A DNA stretch of 64,000 bases from Hexactinellida sp. DTS-2022. Its lineage: Eukaryota; Porifera; Hexactinellida. The stretch covers positions 437,042 to 501,041 of the forward strand of contig JAPNXP010000010.1 of NCBI GenBank assembly GCA_028753945.1, read 5' to 3'. The translations under genes and the position numbers were made by a program. The notes beneath the pieces were generated by a model that worked only from the letters and a program-made list of their open reading frames with translations, ran no database searches and was not told the origin of the DNA. The stretch's first letter is position 1. Every line of letters begins with the position of its first letter. Positions 31,401-40,892 of the stretch are shown here, one piece after another.

Positions 31401-33093
31401 GCACTAAATATTATAAAGTTGTTGGCCAATATATAAGTCAGTGAACAGCCGTTAATTCGAACATTCGATAATTCTACCAAATGTATTTTCCCTTAGAGTT
31501 CAAACGGATTTTACTGGAATTACAAACAATTTATCTTATCAACTCACCGAGCTCAATGAGGATCTTAACTAACACAAGATTTCCCTTCTCTGCAGCTATA
31601 AATAGAACAGGATTACCCTCACGCTTCTCTCCCACACTTACTCCAGTCCCAATCAGTGTACTAACTATTTCTACATAACCCTCTGTGACAGCTATCTTCA
31701 ATGGAGTCATTGCATTTCTATTTATCACATTCAAATCTACGTTTAGTTGGATCAATTTCTCAACTAGGGATATGTTATTGAATCTACAAGCCAAGTGTAT
31801 AAGTAGATTTCCATCTTTATCGAGTTCCTCGTTTAAATCTATGTAGTTAAGGAACTTGTCTATTATAGCATTAGTATTGGCTATTACGACAGGTGGAGAC
31901 TTCTGTTTATTCATTCGAGACATTTCTTTACGAATAATTATACCTCCACTCTCTGGTGAAGATTGGAAAAAGTTGAAAATAATATCAACTGACTCTGTGT
32001 CACACAAGTAGCCAGCAAAATGGAATATTGAGTTGCCATTGATATCCACAATACCTGAATAATATAAGGAAACGTAAACGTAAATTATATTACTAATTCT
32101 AATTCCCATTACAGTAGATGTCGGATATAAGTACACCGGTTATAAGAACATATCGGATATAAGAACACTAAGTTGGAAAAACGGTGGCCATATACCCTAT
32201 ATAATTTATGCCGGTTATATGCACATTAAGTCCAGTTCCCGACGATGCGCTTATAACCGGCATTCACTGTATATTATGTTTACCTAAAATCCTAAATAGT
32301 AAAAAAATAACAATAATAAAAGAATCTACATCCATGGTCCTATATTAAATATTACAAGTAACTAACCAACATCGGCGCCTGCCCTCAACAAATGTACCAA
32401 ACATTCGTGGTTCTGTTTCAAAACAGAGAGCTGCAGGGCTGTATCGTCTGAGTCGTTTAATATTTCTACAAATAGTTGTAATCGTTCCTTGGTAACCTCT
32501 AGCAGTGATTGGAATGTGTTATCTTGAAGTGTGTCTAATATAATCTTTAGACTCGCACCATTATTCGCATAAACACACAAATGTAGAATCGTGTTACCAT
32601 TCTCAAAACTGTCAAAAAGGATTTTCCCAAACTCTACCAATCGTTCCCTCAATATAAAATCTAATACTTTAGGATAGCTAACTGAAATCTCAATGACTTT
32701 CTTTAGGGAAAATATTTTTTTGTGTAACAACAGTTCAACAGCTTCCAATGATTCTTGACTGAATACAGATTTAATTAATTTTTGATTAAATGTCGCCTCT
32801 TTTAACAGTTCAATTTCACTGTTAATCTCTATTACTAGAATTCTTGATACAAATAGAATTTCACTTTTCTCTGGTGGAAGAACTAATGATAAAGTTCTGC
32901 ATTCCTTTTCCTCAAAACCGTCACCATACACCGCAATAACAAAATTATAATTATTCTCGTAACAACCTTCATTATTATCTGCTATGTAACATAAATATTT
33001 ATTTGCCAGTCCAGATGGAAATGTAGAGTCAACGGTTAAAACATGTTTGTCTTTCTCGATCAAGTTCTCTAGCTCAACTTCCCGTATAGCCAT
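28430..33093 (-). CDS. Ankyrin-repeat TRP-type cation channel, 4 exons
   Basis: Plasma-membrane channel of the TRP superfamily. Exons 33093-32367, 32054-31548, 31270-30141 and 29617-28430 have GT-AG borders and join in frame to 1183 residues. The N-terminal ~720 residues carry many ankyrin repeats (for example NGNSIFHFAGY, DGNLLIHLACR, DMSLLHACVLGG, RGESPLFPAVRND). A six-helix channel domain follows; helices 1-2 are in exon 3, and exon 4 has the remaining helices, a pore region with NLADTLSYSLKN and GGPGN, and the last helix LLNILIAQLSQTY. The C-tail ends in a coiled coil (RLDALENKMERIIQLLENK) that may assemble tetramers. Relationship to TRPA or TRPV is not settled by eye, and no clear TRP box is seen. 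Each of the three introns contains a transposable element (family D, K and G/F). Confidence 0.85.
29704..30044. mobile_element. Family G inverted-repeat element carrying a family F repeat, TRP intron 3
   Basis: Inverted ends AGGGCCGTTTAAACGTTACA and TGTAACGTTTGAACGGCCCT style (right end GTTGTAACGTTTGAACGGCC). The family F repeat lies inside at 29828-30021. The size is 341 bp. Either F was inserted into G, or F is the internal part of G and other copies lost their ends. Confidence 0.75.
31313..31437. mobile_element. Family K MITE in TRP intron 2
   Basis: Ends CTTATATACAGACCAACACT and GTTGTTGGCCAATATATAAG. It contains AAACCAGGCTTTGGAAAGG. Third clear family K copy. Confidence 0.7.
32112..32269. 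mobile_element. Family D MITE in TRP intron 1
   Basis: TA-flanked, CAGTAGATGTCGGATATAAG to TTATAACCGGCATTCACTG. It is nearly the same as 12057-12229, so the two copies are young or recently mobilised. Confidence 0.88.
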
Positions 33094-34175
33094 TATCTGT
33101 CAGATCGCGAAAAATAGCTCTACGTGTATTTATAATTAGAATCAACACTTTATAATAAAATGTAATACTTATTACTACGTATGATATTAAATACATAAAT
33201 AATGACATTGAGCTAATTACGTAAAGTAACACCAGTTCAAACACGATATTATTCCAATAACTACTACTGTGTGAAATTAAGCTAGTAATGATCGAGTAAT
33301 AAATATGGATCTACTTTTATTCGCGCGAAAATATAGGCTTAGATTTATAACGGATGTTACTAAGCTAAATCGTGTTAGCTTTGTATAAAAGTCTAAACAA
33401 TCACGTACAGAATATTCTAATAATATTTATATTTCAACTGTTTCTATTTAGAACTGATATTCCTTTTCCTAACAAATATATTTATATCGGTAAGTGTATT
33501 TCTCCCCTCTTGCTCCCTATTACAGTACGAACATTAGGAGACCGTAGAAATATGTCGTCTTATCCAAAATAGTATTATTACTGGACACTAAGTAATATGT
33601 ATCATTCATAATTAAAATTATAATTAATATCTTAGCTTGACCGAAACAGTCAATTGAGTAATAATTTGCAATTTACAGTGTCAATTAATTTCTCCATTGA
33701 AATGTTTTACTAAATTTGTTTGTTTGTTTGTTTGCTATGTTTTGGTTTGTTTGGTGTTGTTTGGTGTTGTTTGGTGCTGTTTTGTTGTTGTTTATTTATT
33801 TATGTCTTTGGGTGTTCAGTTTGTATCATAGTGAATTAGGAAGTAGAGACAGCATTTGTAAGCAGATTGAGCTTATGCTGCAATCTGCCGATTACGATTT
33901 CGATTAGTTGCAAATTCTAAAATTAATGTTGTAGTGTAAGTCCGATTTTTGTGTATTAGCGAAATACACCAAAATCGGACTTGCAACATTATTATACAAT
34001 TTGTTAAAATTATAAATTAACCTAGATACAATGGAGTTGTAAAATATCCTACAAGACTACAAGTACAACAAATAAATTTGATAATACATTCAACTTACTC
34101 GACCGAGACTAAAGGGCTCGTTATATAATTACATTGCAAAATTGCTTTTACTAAATAGCACAAATTACATAATTT
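33094..34175. other. Divergent spacer between TRP-type channel and histidine ammonia-lyase
   Basis: Both genes read outward, so promoters for both should lie here. A T/TTG-rich simple stretch is at 33716-33795, and a long hairpin is at about 33926-33992. A short family A-like piece (GTACGAACATTAGGAGACCG) is near 33525. No coding sequence. Confidence 0.5.
33926..33992. repeat. Long imperfect hairpin, pre-miRNA-sized
   Basis: Arms AAGTCCGATTTTTGTGTATT and AAATACACCAAAATCGGACTT pair around a 4-base loop (AGCG). The stem is extended outward by AATGTTG and CAACATT across a small internal bulge. Total about 67 nt. It could be an RNA hairpin or a tiny MITE. Confidence 0.5.
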
Positions 34176-36101
34176 ATGGCAGAAATTGATGATATATATG
34201 AAATCCAGAACAACAATCCTGACATCAAATTGACAGAATCTGAAAACGAACAACAACAACAACAACAACAACAACCACAAGTCAGCATTAGTATCAACAT
34301 AATATACTACTCTCAAAATGATAAAAAGTCAAAAGTTAAAACTGTGTCTGTATATCCTATGGAGGATGGACTCATGTCTGTGAAAAGTGTTATAGAAGTT
34401 AGTCTTGGATTTACCGAGGAGAAAATGGCAAATCTTGAAATCATACATTCAGCTAGTGGCGAGAAATTAGGTCTGACGGCTTGCCTAACGAATTATGACA
34501 CCATTTTCTTGCATGATAAACAACAGAATGAACTGGAATTCGTTATTCTAGACGGCAACAGTTTGTCCATTCAAGATTTGGTGTCCTTATCGGACTTTAG
34601 CAAGAAAGTACAGCTTGGTCCAGAAGTGAAGGAGAGAGTAGATTTGGCTAGAAACTACATTGAAGCTAAAATTGAACAAGGCGACACAATATATGCAATC
34701 AATACAGGCTTCGGGAAGTTAGCAAATACTAAGATCCCTTTCGACAAACTGAAAGAGCTCCAAGAGAACTTAATTTTCTCGCATTCAGCAGGAGTAGGTG
34801 CACCGCTCTCTCTCATACACACTCGACTGATGTTTGCACTGAGAATAAACGTACTAGCTAAGGGCTACAGTGGAATATCAACCTCACTTCTGGAACAGAT
34901 TGTGGAGATGTTTAACAAAGCAGTTCTCCCCAAAATCCCCGAACAGGGCACGGTAGGGGCCAGTGGGGACCTAGCGCCCTTGGCTCACATGGCCTACGGA
35001 CTGATGGGCAGAGGAGACATGTGGAGTCCGAAAACAGGCTGGGGGGAAGCGAAGGAAGTGTTGGCCGCGAATAACTTGGTGCCGATCACGTTGATGTTCA
35101 AAGAAGGAATATCGCTTATAAACGGAACTCAATTCATCTCTAGTTTAGGCGCTGATGCCGTGGAGCGCGCCAGACTTCTCTATCTGCAAGCTGACGTCAT
35201 AGCAGCTCTCACTATCGAAGCTTACTCAGGTTCTAAGGCTCCCTTCAGCTCATGTCTCCACAGGGTGCGGCCACACAAGGGGCAGGGCAGGTGCGCACAG
35301 AGGCTACGCGCGCTTCTACACTCAGACACGTATCCCTCTGATATTAGCATGCAGCACTCCAACTGCTGTAAGGTACAAGACCCGTATTCGCTACGGTGTG
35401 TACCTCAGGTGCATGGGATCGTGGCTGATACTGTTGAGTTCGTAGCTGGGATTATCGAGGTTGAAATGAACAGTGCTACTGACAACCCTACCGTATTCCC
35501 CGAGCTAAATCAGGTTTTATCAGGTGGGAATTTCCATGGAGAATACCCTGCAAAAGCGCTTGACTATCTCGCTATCGCGGTCCATGAGCTAGCTTCTATT
35601 AGCGAGCGTCGTATCGAACAGCTGATCAATCCTAATCTATCTACGCTGCCCGCTTTCTTGGTGAGGAACGGAGGATTGAATTCCGGATTTATGCTCGCTC
35701 ATGTGACGGCCAGCAGTCTCGTGTCAGAGAACAAAGTGCTCTGTCATCCTTCTAGCGTCGACAATATATCCACTTCCGCCGGTCAGGAAGATCATGTTTC
35801 TATGGGAGGAACTTGTGCCAGGAAATCGTTGAAGGTTATTGAAAATGTAGAGTTTGTATTGGCGATTGAGCTTCTAGCGGCCTGTCAAGCTATTGATCTG
35901 GTTAGACCCATGCGCACCAATATACCACTGGAGTCAGTGCATAAACTTGTGCGGCATTCTATTCCTGTATGGGACACCGACCGGTATATGGCAGGGGACA
36001 TTAACAAGGCGAAGGATATTATAAGAGCTGGGACTATTTGGAAACTGGTTGAACCCTTCATAACTCATTACATTGAGACTGTGGACAATGAGATAATCTG
36101 A
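34176..36101 (+). CDS. HAL: Histidine ammonia-lyase, single exon
   Basis: Cytosolic first enzyme of histidine breakdown: L-histidine to trans-urocanate plus ammonia. 641 residues, similar to vertebrate HAL (about 657). The self-formed MIO electrophile comes from A262-S263-G264 in GTVGASGDLAPLAH. Other family motifs are INTGFGKL, ELNSATDNP-like MNSATDNPTVF, SGGNFHGEYPAKALDY, SERRIEQL, LNSGFMLAH, LCHPSSVD and DHVSMGG. The N-terminal ~110 residues are a ubiquitin-like extension, as in animal HAL, but begin with an acidic leader and eight glutamines (residues 26-33). The segment after HRVRPHKGQ is divergent but in frame. The enzyme lacks introns here, in contrast to the roughly 20-exon vertebrate gene. 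Strong assignment. Confidence 0.96.
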   Translation: MAEIDDIYEIQNNNPDIKLTESENEQQQQQQQQPQVSISINIIYYSQNDKKSKVKTVSVYPMEDGLMSVKSVIEVSLGFTEEKMANLEIIHSASGEKLGLTACLTNYDTIFLHDKQQNELEFVILDGNSLSIQDLVSLSDFSKKVQLGPEVKERVDLARNYIEAKIEQGDTIYAINTGFGKLANTKIPFDKLKELQENLIFSHSAGVGAPLSLIHTRLMFALRINVLAKGYSGISTSLLEQIVEMFNKAVLPKIPEQGTVGASGDLAPLAHMAYGLMGRGDMWSPKTGWGEAKEVLAANNLVPITLMFKEGISLINGTQFISSLGADAVERARLLYLQADVIAALTIEAYSGSKAPFSSCLHRVRPHKGQGRCAQRLRALLHSDTYPSDISMQHSNCCKVQDPYSLRCVPQVHGIVADTVEFVAGIIEVEMNSATDNPTVFPELNQVLSGGNFHGEYPAKALDYLAIAVHELASISERRIEQLINPNLSTLPAFLVRNGGLNSGFMLAHVTASSLVSENKVLCHPSSVDNISTSAGQEDHVSMGGTCARKSLKVIENVEFVLAIELLAACQAIDLVRPMRTNIPLESVHKLVRHSIPVWDTDRYMAGDINKAKDIIRAGTIWKLVEPFITHYIETVDNEII

Positions 36102-36534
36102 TCTCCCAAATGAACTAAACACTTATTACTTGCCTCTTATACTGTCACTTATAATTACTCATTTCCCATACAATGTTGTATATTGAACATCAAAACCACT
36201 TTTTATTATATACTTGGCAACTTTTCTAATAAATAACTCTTATTTCTATATTCTTATGGGTTTGTTTACTAGGCAATTTTTTAGTATAAACAAAACGAAT
36301 AATTGAAGCGAATATTTATTGGACAGGAATGGATCCAGACTGTTTCAAAAACCATAGCTCAACGGTGTCCTTGATAGGAAAATCGCCAAAAATATTAATT
36401 TCTCCATTCAAAACTTTTTTTCTAAAAATATGAGCAAAATCACCCCAGTTTCATCCCCCGCACTTGAAATTTCGATTTTGACGTTTCAATCACACATTTT
36501 ATGACCCTTTGACATAAAAAATTCCCATTCGTTC

Positions 36535-37105
36535 GAAAATATCAAGAATGTTGGCTGTATAATTAGAGGGTATTATTTGTCAATAAAAAATCTAAAATTA
36601 CACCTGTGCCGACAGCATATTTCCTTGGAGGCACTATCTTTTGGTGGTTGGTAGATTGATAGTGCCTCCAAAAGAACATGTTGTCGGCATAGGTGTAATG
36701 TTAGATTTTTTCATCAAGTAATCATCACTTATGAACCATTTCAGAAATGTGTTTCGGGAGGCAACGACCCTTAGAGTGGTGGAAGTTTCCTTTTAGCTCA
36801 CTTCATTTCAGAGTTATTCAAGTTTCAGTATAATATAATAGGTGACGAGTCAGCATTTTTATGTGCGTGTTGGCCACTGTTGGGTGTTCACCCAACACCA
36901 GCCAACCCATTCGAAAGATATAATTCACAAAATTGTAAAAACACTTTTTAAAAACACTCGATGTCATCATCACCTCAAGGAGTCGTGACTCGTGACCCAT
37001 TTGTAGAGGTGTTACGTGGCATAAGTATCAATTGATAAATTGGAAGTTTGTTTCTATCTTGTAGTATCAATTGATAAATTGGAAGTTTGTTTCTATCTTG
37101 TATCA
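36535..37105. repeat. Family M dispersed repeat with internal hairpin
   Basis: Closely similar over about 500 bp to 63105-63600. It starts with an inverted repeat (CTAAAATTACACCTGTGCCG ... CGGCATAGGTGTAATGTTAG) enclosing a second pair (GGAGGCACTATC / GATAGTGCCTCC). It then has ACGACCCTTAGAGTGGTGGA, CACCCAACA, TCATCATCACCTCAAG and TCAATTGATAAATTGGAAGT. Partial copies of the hairpin are at about 5757-5850 and 47993-48070. The class is unknown. Confidence 0.8.
37025..37102. repeat. 39-bp tandem duplication
   Basis: Two exact copies of the unit starting AGTATCAATTGATAAATTGG and ending TTTCTATCTTGT. This is the 3' edge of the family M repeat; the copy at 63.5 kb has a single unit. Confidence 0.9.
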
Positions 37106-37144
37106 TCTCTGAGATTTATTATAGTTAGCTAATTAGTATAAATT

Positions 37145-37580
37145 TAATCTATCTGTATATTAAAAGCGGAATTGTTGTGTGTGTGTTTGTCCAGAATTAA
37201 TAGGAAAGACTACGAGTCCTAGAAAGCTGAAAAATGGCATGCAGGGGTAACTTTGTACTGCGACAACGATCTATTGGTTTTCTAAGCGAAATAACGGGAC
37301 TATGACGTCATAAACGCACATATTTGGTAATAACTCTTTCAGTTTTTATTCGATTCGCCCACAATTTTAGATGATAACACAACATACAATGAGACACAAG
37401 TATACCGATTTATGGGAATGTGACGTCACGTAGGAACTAATTTGGATTCAGCTCTTACACTTTTGGTTCAATCGACAAATAATTTTGTCACATTATAAAA
37501 CAGAATGTATTGCATGTCCCTAGACATTTTTATAATTTTCGCATTTAATCTGCGCCAGGCAATAACAAAAATGTAACCTC
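37145..37580 (+). mobile_element. Possible Helitron-like non-autonomous element
   Basis: It opens with ATCTATCTGTATATTAAAAG followed by CGGAATTGTTGTGTGTGTG, a start often seen in animal Helitrons (TC...TATAAAA..). No convincing 3' hairpin plus CTRR end was found, so the right border is arbitrary. Confidence 0.3.
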
Positions 37581-38040
37581 CAATTGCTGCATCATTGCAC
37601 ATATTGAGGTTTGATGATTTAATCTTCAACTACAATATTTCCGAAATTGCATACTTGATTAATCCAGTTTGGCTTCCATCAGTTTATTCTATTCGTGTGT
37701 ATTTAGCTTACGTCAATCACATAAGTTATATTACTAGCAATCTGATTTGTTTGGTCAACAAGAATGCGCTTCGAGTCTAAAATGCATTGTTTATTTATTA
37801 CACCTATATTGGCTTCTATAATAAGACTATCAATAGAACATAGGATTTCTACTAGAAATGAATTAAGTTAAGTAATCTAAGATTTTGGTTCTGCTTAACG
37901 ATGAGATTTATTATGTTAATTATTCCTATCAATTAAATTAAATAATTCACTAACCCAGCTCCTGCAAAATAAATAATTTATGGAGGGCTGTATAAATGTT
38001 TATTACTATTAAATCAAATATTTTGCAACCCTGAATGTAC

Positions 38041-38121
38041 CTCTGCATAATAATGGTTTAATGGTGAGAATAAGACCGCGAAGCGGTCTTATTCTCATCT
38101 TTAAACCATTATTATGCAGAG
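38041..38121. repeat. Near-perfect long hairpin
   Basis: CTCTGCATAATAATGGTTTA pairs with TAAACCATTATTATGCAGAG, and TGAGAATAAGACCGC pairs with GCGGTCTTATTCTCA around a GAA loop. About 35 paired bases with one small interruption. It belongs to the CGCGAAGCG hairpin group that continues at 38.4-38.5 kb. Confidence 0.9.
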
Positions 38122-38424
38122 ATTAAATCCAGAGTTGGTAAATTACTTTGCAATTTACTGAAATTAATTAATTGCGTATAATTTACCAACACAGGTCTCA
38201 ATTTATTTGAGCTAACAACCTAACGTTTTAATATAGCTGAACGAGCTACCCTTAAGAATTATTGAGCTATTAATTAACTAATAATTATTAACTAATGAGC
38301 AATGAGAATAACTTACAAACATAATTTCCCAAAACAAATTACAGTAACTAATCAAAACCAAAAATGAATTTTAGGCACGGACACAGGTGAACTCATTATT
38401 AATAATATTGCTTTTGGGGAGGGA

Positions 38425-38545
38425 AAGGCCGCGAAGCGGCTGTTAATTGCATTGCGTAGTGCCTAACACGAACGAACAAAAGTCGCGAAGCGACTTTTGT
38501 GAGAGAGTGATCCGTCGCGAAGCGACCGAGACCGAAGGGCTCGTA
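38425..38545 (+). repeat. Cluster of CGCGAAGCG hairpins with GACCGAAGGGCTCGT tail
   Basis: Three successive hairpins: GGCCGCGAAGCGGC, AAAGTCGCGAAGCGACTTT and GTCGCGAAGCGAC, then CGAGACCGAAGGGCTCGT. A related block is at 61150-61232 (GGCCGCATTTCGGC, GATCCGTCACAAAGCGACC, GAGACCGAAGGGCTCGT). Tail-only copies are at about 922-940 and 34100-34122. This is probably a short interspersed element. Confidence 0.75.
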
Positions 38546-39503
38546 CTATTAAAACACAAGCCTTGGGTAGGTGTGTGTATATATATGTGTATACAGTTAT
38601 TATATTTGTATGTATGTTCCAAGTTGATTGAACAAAGTGGACGGTTTCCAAATGTGATTTTTGGCATTTAGGCGTAACTTTTGGCACCCGCCAACAAGTT
38701 GAGGTTTCCACTCAAAATTTCTCACACCTCGACAAATTATGACGTCATTGTCACATTTCGAGAACCCTGAAAATTAATTTAAGAACATACATATCCCAGA
38801 GTGCCCCTCTTGAGAATTTACATAACCCAGATTGCCCCCCTTGTATGCAAATCCTGTATGAAACACTGATAGTCGTACTACTACAACTTTTTTACACAGA
38901 CAGCTTTAGTGATGCAATGATTATTGAGTATAGCGTAATATATTATCAGATTTCCCAATAGGTTATGTATTGTTAAATCCATTAAAAGGTCCTATCTCCG
39001 ATGTTAGAATAATAATCTATTTGCTATACCGTTCACAATGCTATACATATTAAATAACCTAGTGAATAATGAATACGGGGAAGGCGGATGTGGAAATGTC
39101 AATTATATAAATTATTGACCAAGTCAAATTCAATAAAATTTTTTAAAGATACAAGTTCATATTTGCTATATTGAATACATGCTGTTTGTATTTAGTCAAG
39201 TTGAAGAAAGAAAGAATCCAATAGTTAAAAGTGCATAGTAATAGTCAAGTCAAGATCAAAGGGTAGTAATTCTGTCATGTAACGTAGTAAAATTGTCATG
39301 GATAGAGAACATCCATGGTACTAGTAATAGAGGTAGTAAGTCTGTCAGGTAGTTGTCATACAACAGTTCTTTATAGGAGTGATAATATATAGTCCATATT
39401 TTAACTCACCCATAATATTACTAATGTACAATCTGACTAATATTTTAATTAAAATCTCTCCTTTCAATCAATTCAATCACTTCCAAGAACATTCTAACAT
39501 ATA

Positions 39504-40892
39504 ATGTTATCGATATTATCTATCCCTCTCCTGTTATTGATCTGCTATACCACAGGGGTGTATGGAATATGCGATGAGTCGGAAATTACTTGCGACACCA
39601 ATGCTGTGAGAACCTGTACAATCGAAGCAGATAACGCAAGCAGGACAAGCTACCTGATAGAGAAATGTTCACTTGAATTATCACAGACTGGAACTGATAT
39701 TACATTAACTGTAATTGTACAAGAAAACAATGGTGCTATAATCCTGGATATAGCTGATGACATCACGATATTCGATTTGACAACTTATGGCATACTCTCA
39801 ATTGAATTCAACAGAACTCAAACTCAAATCCAACGTCTATCTCTAACTAGATCATCAGGTTATCTCTTTTGTCCTTATAATTTATTAAATTACTTTCCAA
39901 GCCTAACATTTCTTTACATACAGAATGCAGCATTCGATTTATTTCCCTCTTTAAACTCGATAAGTATAACCCAAATAGGTTTATACTACCTGAAACTACC
40001 TAGTGCAGTAACGATTTTACCCTCAATGTTAATACTACCTAACTTGGATAGGTTGTCATTGTATCAATCAAAAAACGGAGTATGGTACCATCTTGTTCCC
40101 CACAGCTTTGATAACACCCGTATTCAATATTTATATCTTAGAGGAATACAATATCTCCATAGTTACCAATTTGCTACTTTGACAAGTTTGACTACATTGT
40201 ATTTGAGAGAGTTTTTCACTAATTTCACTTTTGAAGAGAACGCACTAGATGGTTTGCATGCACTAACACGCCTATATATTGAGTCTCTAGAAACAAACTT
40301 AGATTTTGTAACCGAAGAGACATTTCCTAGTCTGATATTGTTTCATTTGAGATATTCTCTTGAGACCAATCTCAATCGGACATTTTTTGAGAGACATAAA
40401 ATGTTAACAACAATTGATGCGCTTTACAATCCATTACATTGTGACTGTGTGATGGCATGGCTAATTTATGCGACTGGTGATCTTGGCTGGTCAGTTAGTG
40501 GCACATGTGATACTCCTACCGACTTGAATGGGAACTCCATCTCTAATGGTTCCAATTACAATAGCTGTCCAAACCAATCCTATCATTGCTTCGATGTGAG
40601 ATTCGTTTGTCCTCGTGGCAATATCTGTGTTAACACAGCATATAGTGTGTACTGTGATTGTGGACAGGGATACACATTAAACGAAACTAGCAACTGTGAA
40701 GATATTAACGAGTGTTCTACTCATAAGTGTGAGCATACATGTATCAACACTGTTGGTTCGTATATCTGTTCTTGTAACGCTGGATTCACTCTACAATCAG
40801 ATATGTCATCCTGTGTCTCAGGAGTCAGTCAGCTGATTGCTCCTTTACTTCTCGCTATCCTCTCTCTCCTCTTGCAAATATCGCTTTTATGA
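39504..40892 (+). CDS. Secreted or GPI-linked LRR-EGF surface protein, single exon
   Basis: 462 residues; no named orthologue recognised. Signal peptide at 1-21 (LLLLICYTTGVYG), a cysteine-containing cap (CDESEITCDT), and degenerate leucine-rich repeats to about residue 300. An LRR C-terminal cap starts at N309 (NPLHCDCVMAWL). A first EGF-like module lies at about 358-398, and a calcium-binding EGF module at 400-438 (DINECSTHKCEHTC). The final ~20 residues are purely hydrophobic (LIAPLLLAILSLLLQISLL) with no basic tail, typical of a GPI-attachment signal. Likely an extracellular adhesion or recognition protein. About a dozen N-glycosylation sequons. LRR plus EGF in so short a protein is unusual. 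Domain calls are sound, function unknown. Confidence 0.85.
   Translation: MLSILSIPLLLLICYTTGVYGICDESEITCDTNAVRTCTIEADNASRTSYLIEKCSLELSQTGTDITLTVIVQENNGAIILDIADDITIFDLTTYGILSIEFNRTQTQIQRLSLTRSSGYLFCPYNLLNYFPSLTFLYIQNAAFDLFPSLNSISITQIGLYYLKLPSAVTILPSMLILPNLDRLSLYQSKNGVWYHLVPHSFDNTRIQYLYLRGIQYLHSYQFATLTSLTTLYLREFFTNFTFEENALDGLHALTRLYIESLETNLDFVTEETFPSLILFHLRYSLETNLNRTFFERHKMLTTIDALYNPLHCDCVMAWLIYATGDLGWSVSGTCDTPTDLNGNSISNGSNYNSCPNQSYHCFDVRFVCPRGNICVNTAYSVYCDCGQGYTLNETSNCEDINECSTHKCEHTCINTVGSYICSCNAGFTLQSDMSSCVSGVSQLIAPLLLAILSLLLQISLL

Larger units (their letters stand above)
36102..39503. other. Repeat-rich spacer with hairpins
   Basis: No gene recognised across 3.4 kb. It contains a 570-bp family M repeat (36535-37105), a 39-bp tandem duplication (37025-37102), a stretch that opens like a Helitron (about 37145 on), a very strong hairpin (38041-38121) and a cluster of CGCGAAGCG hairpins (38425-38545). 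The 38.4-38.7 kb reading frames overlap these repeats and are not credible genes. Confidence 0.6.

Noticed and set aside
38443..38711. Overlapping 74-82 codon frames on both strands
   Set aside because: They arise from the symmetric CGCGAAGCG hairpin repeats, which stay open on both strands.
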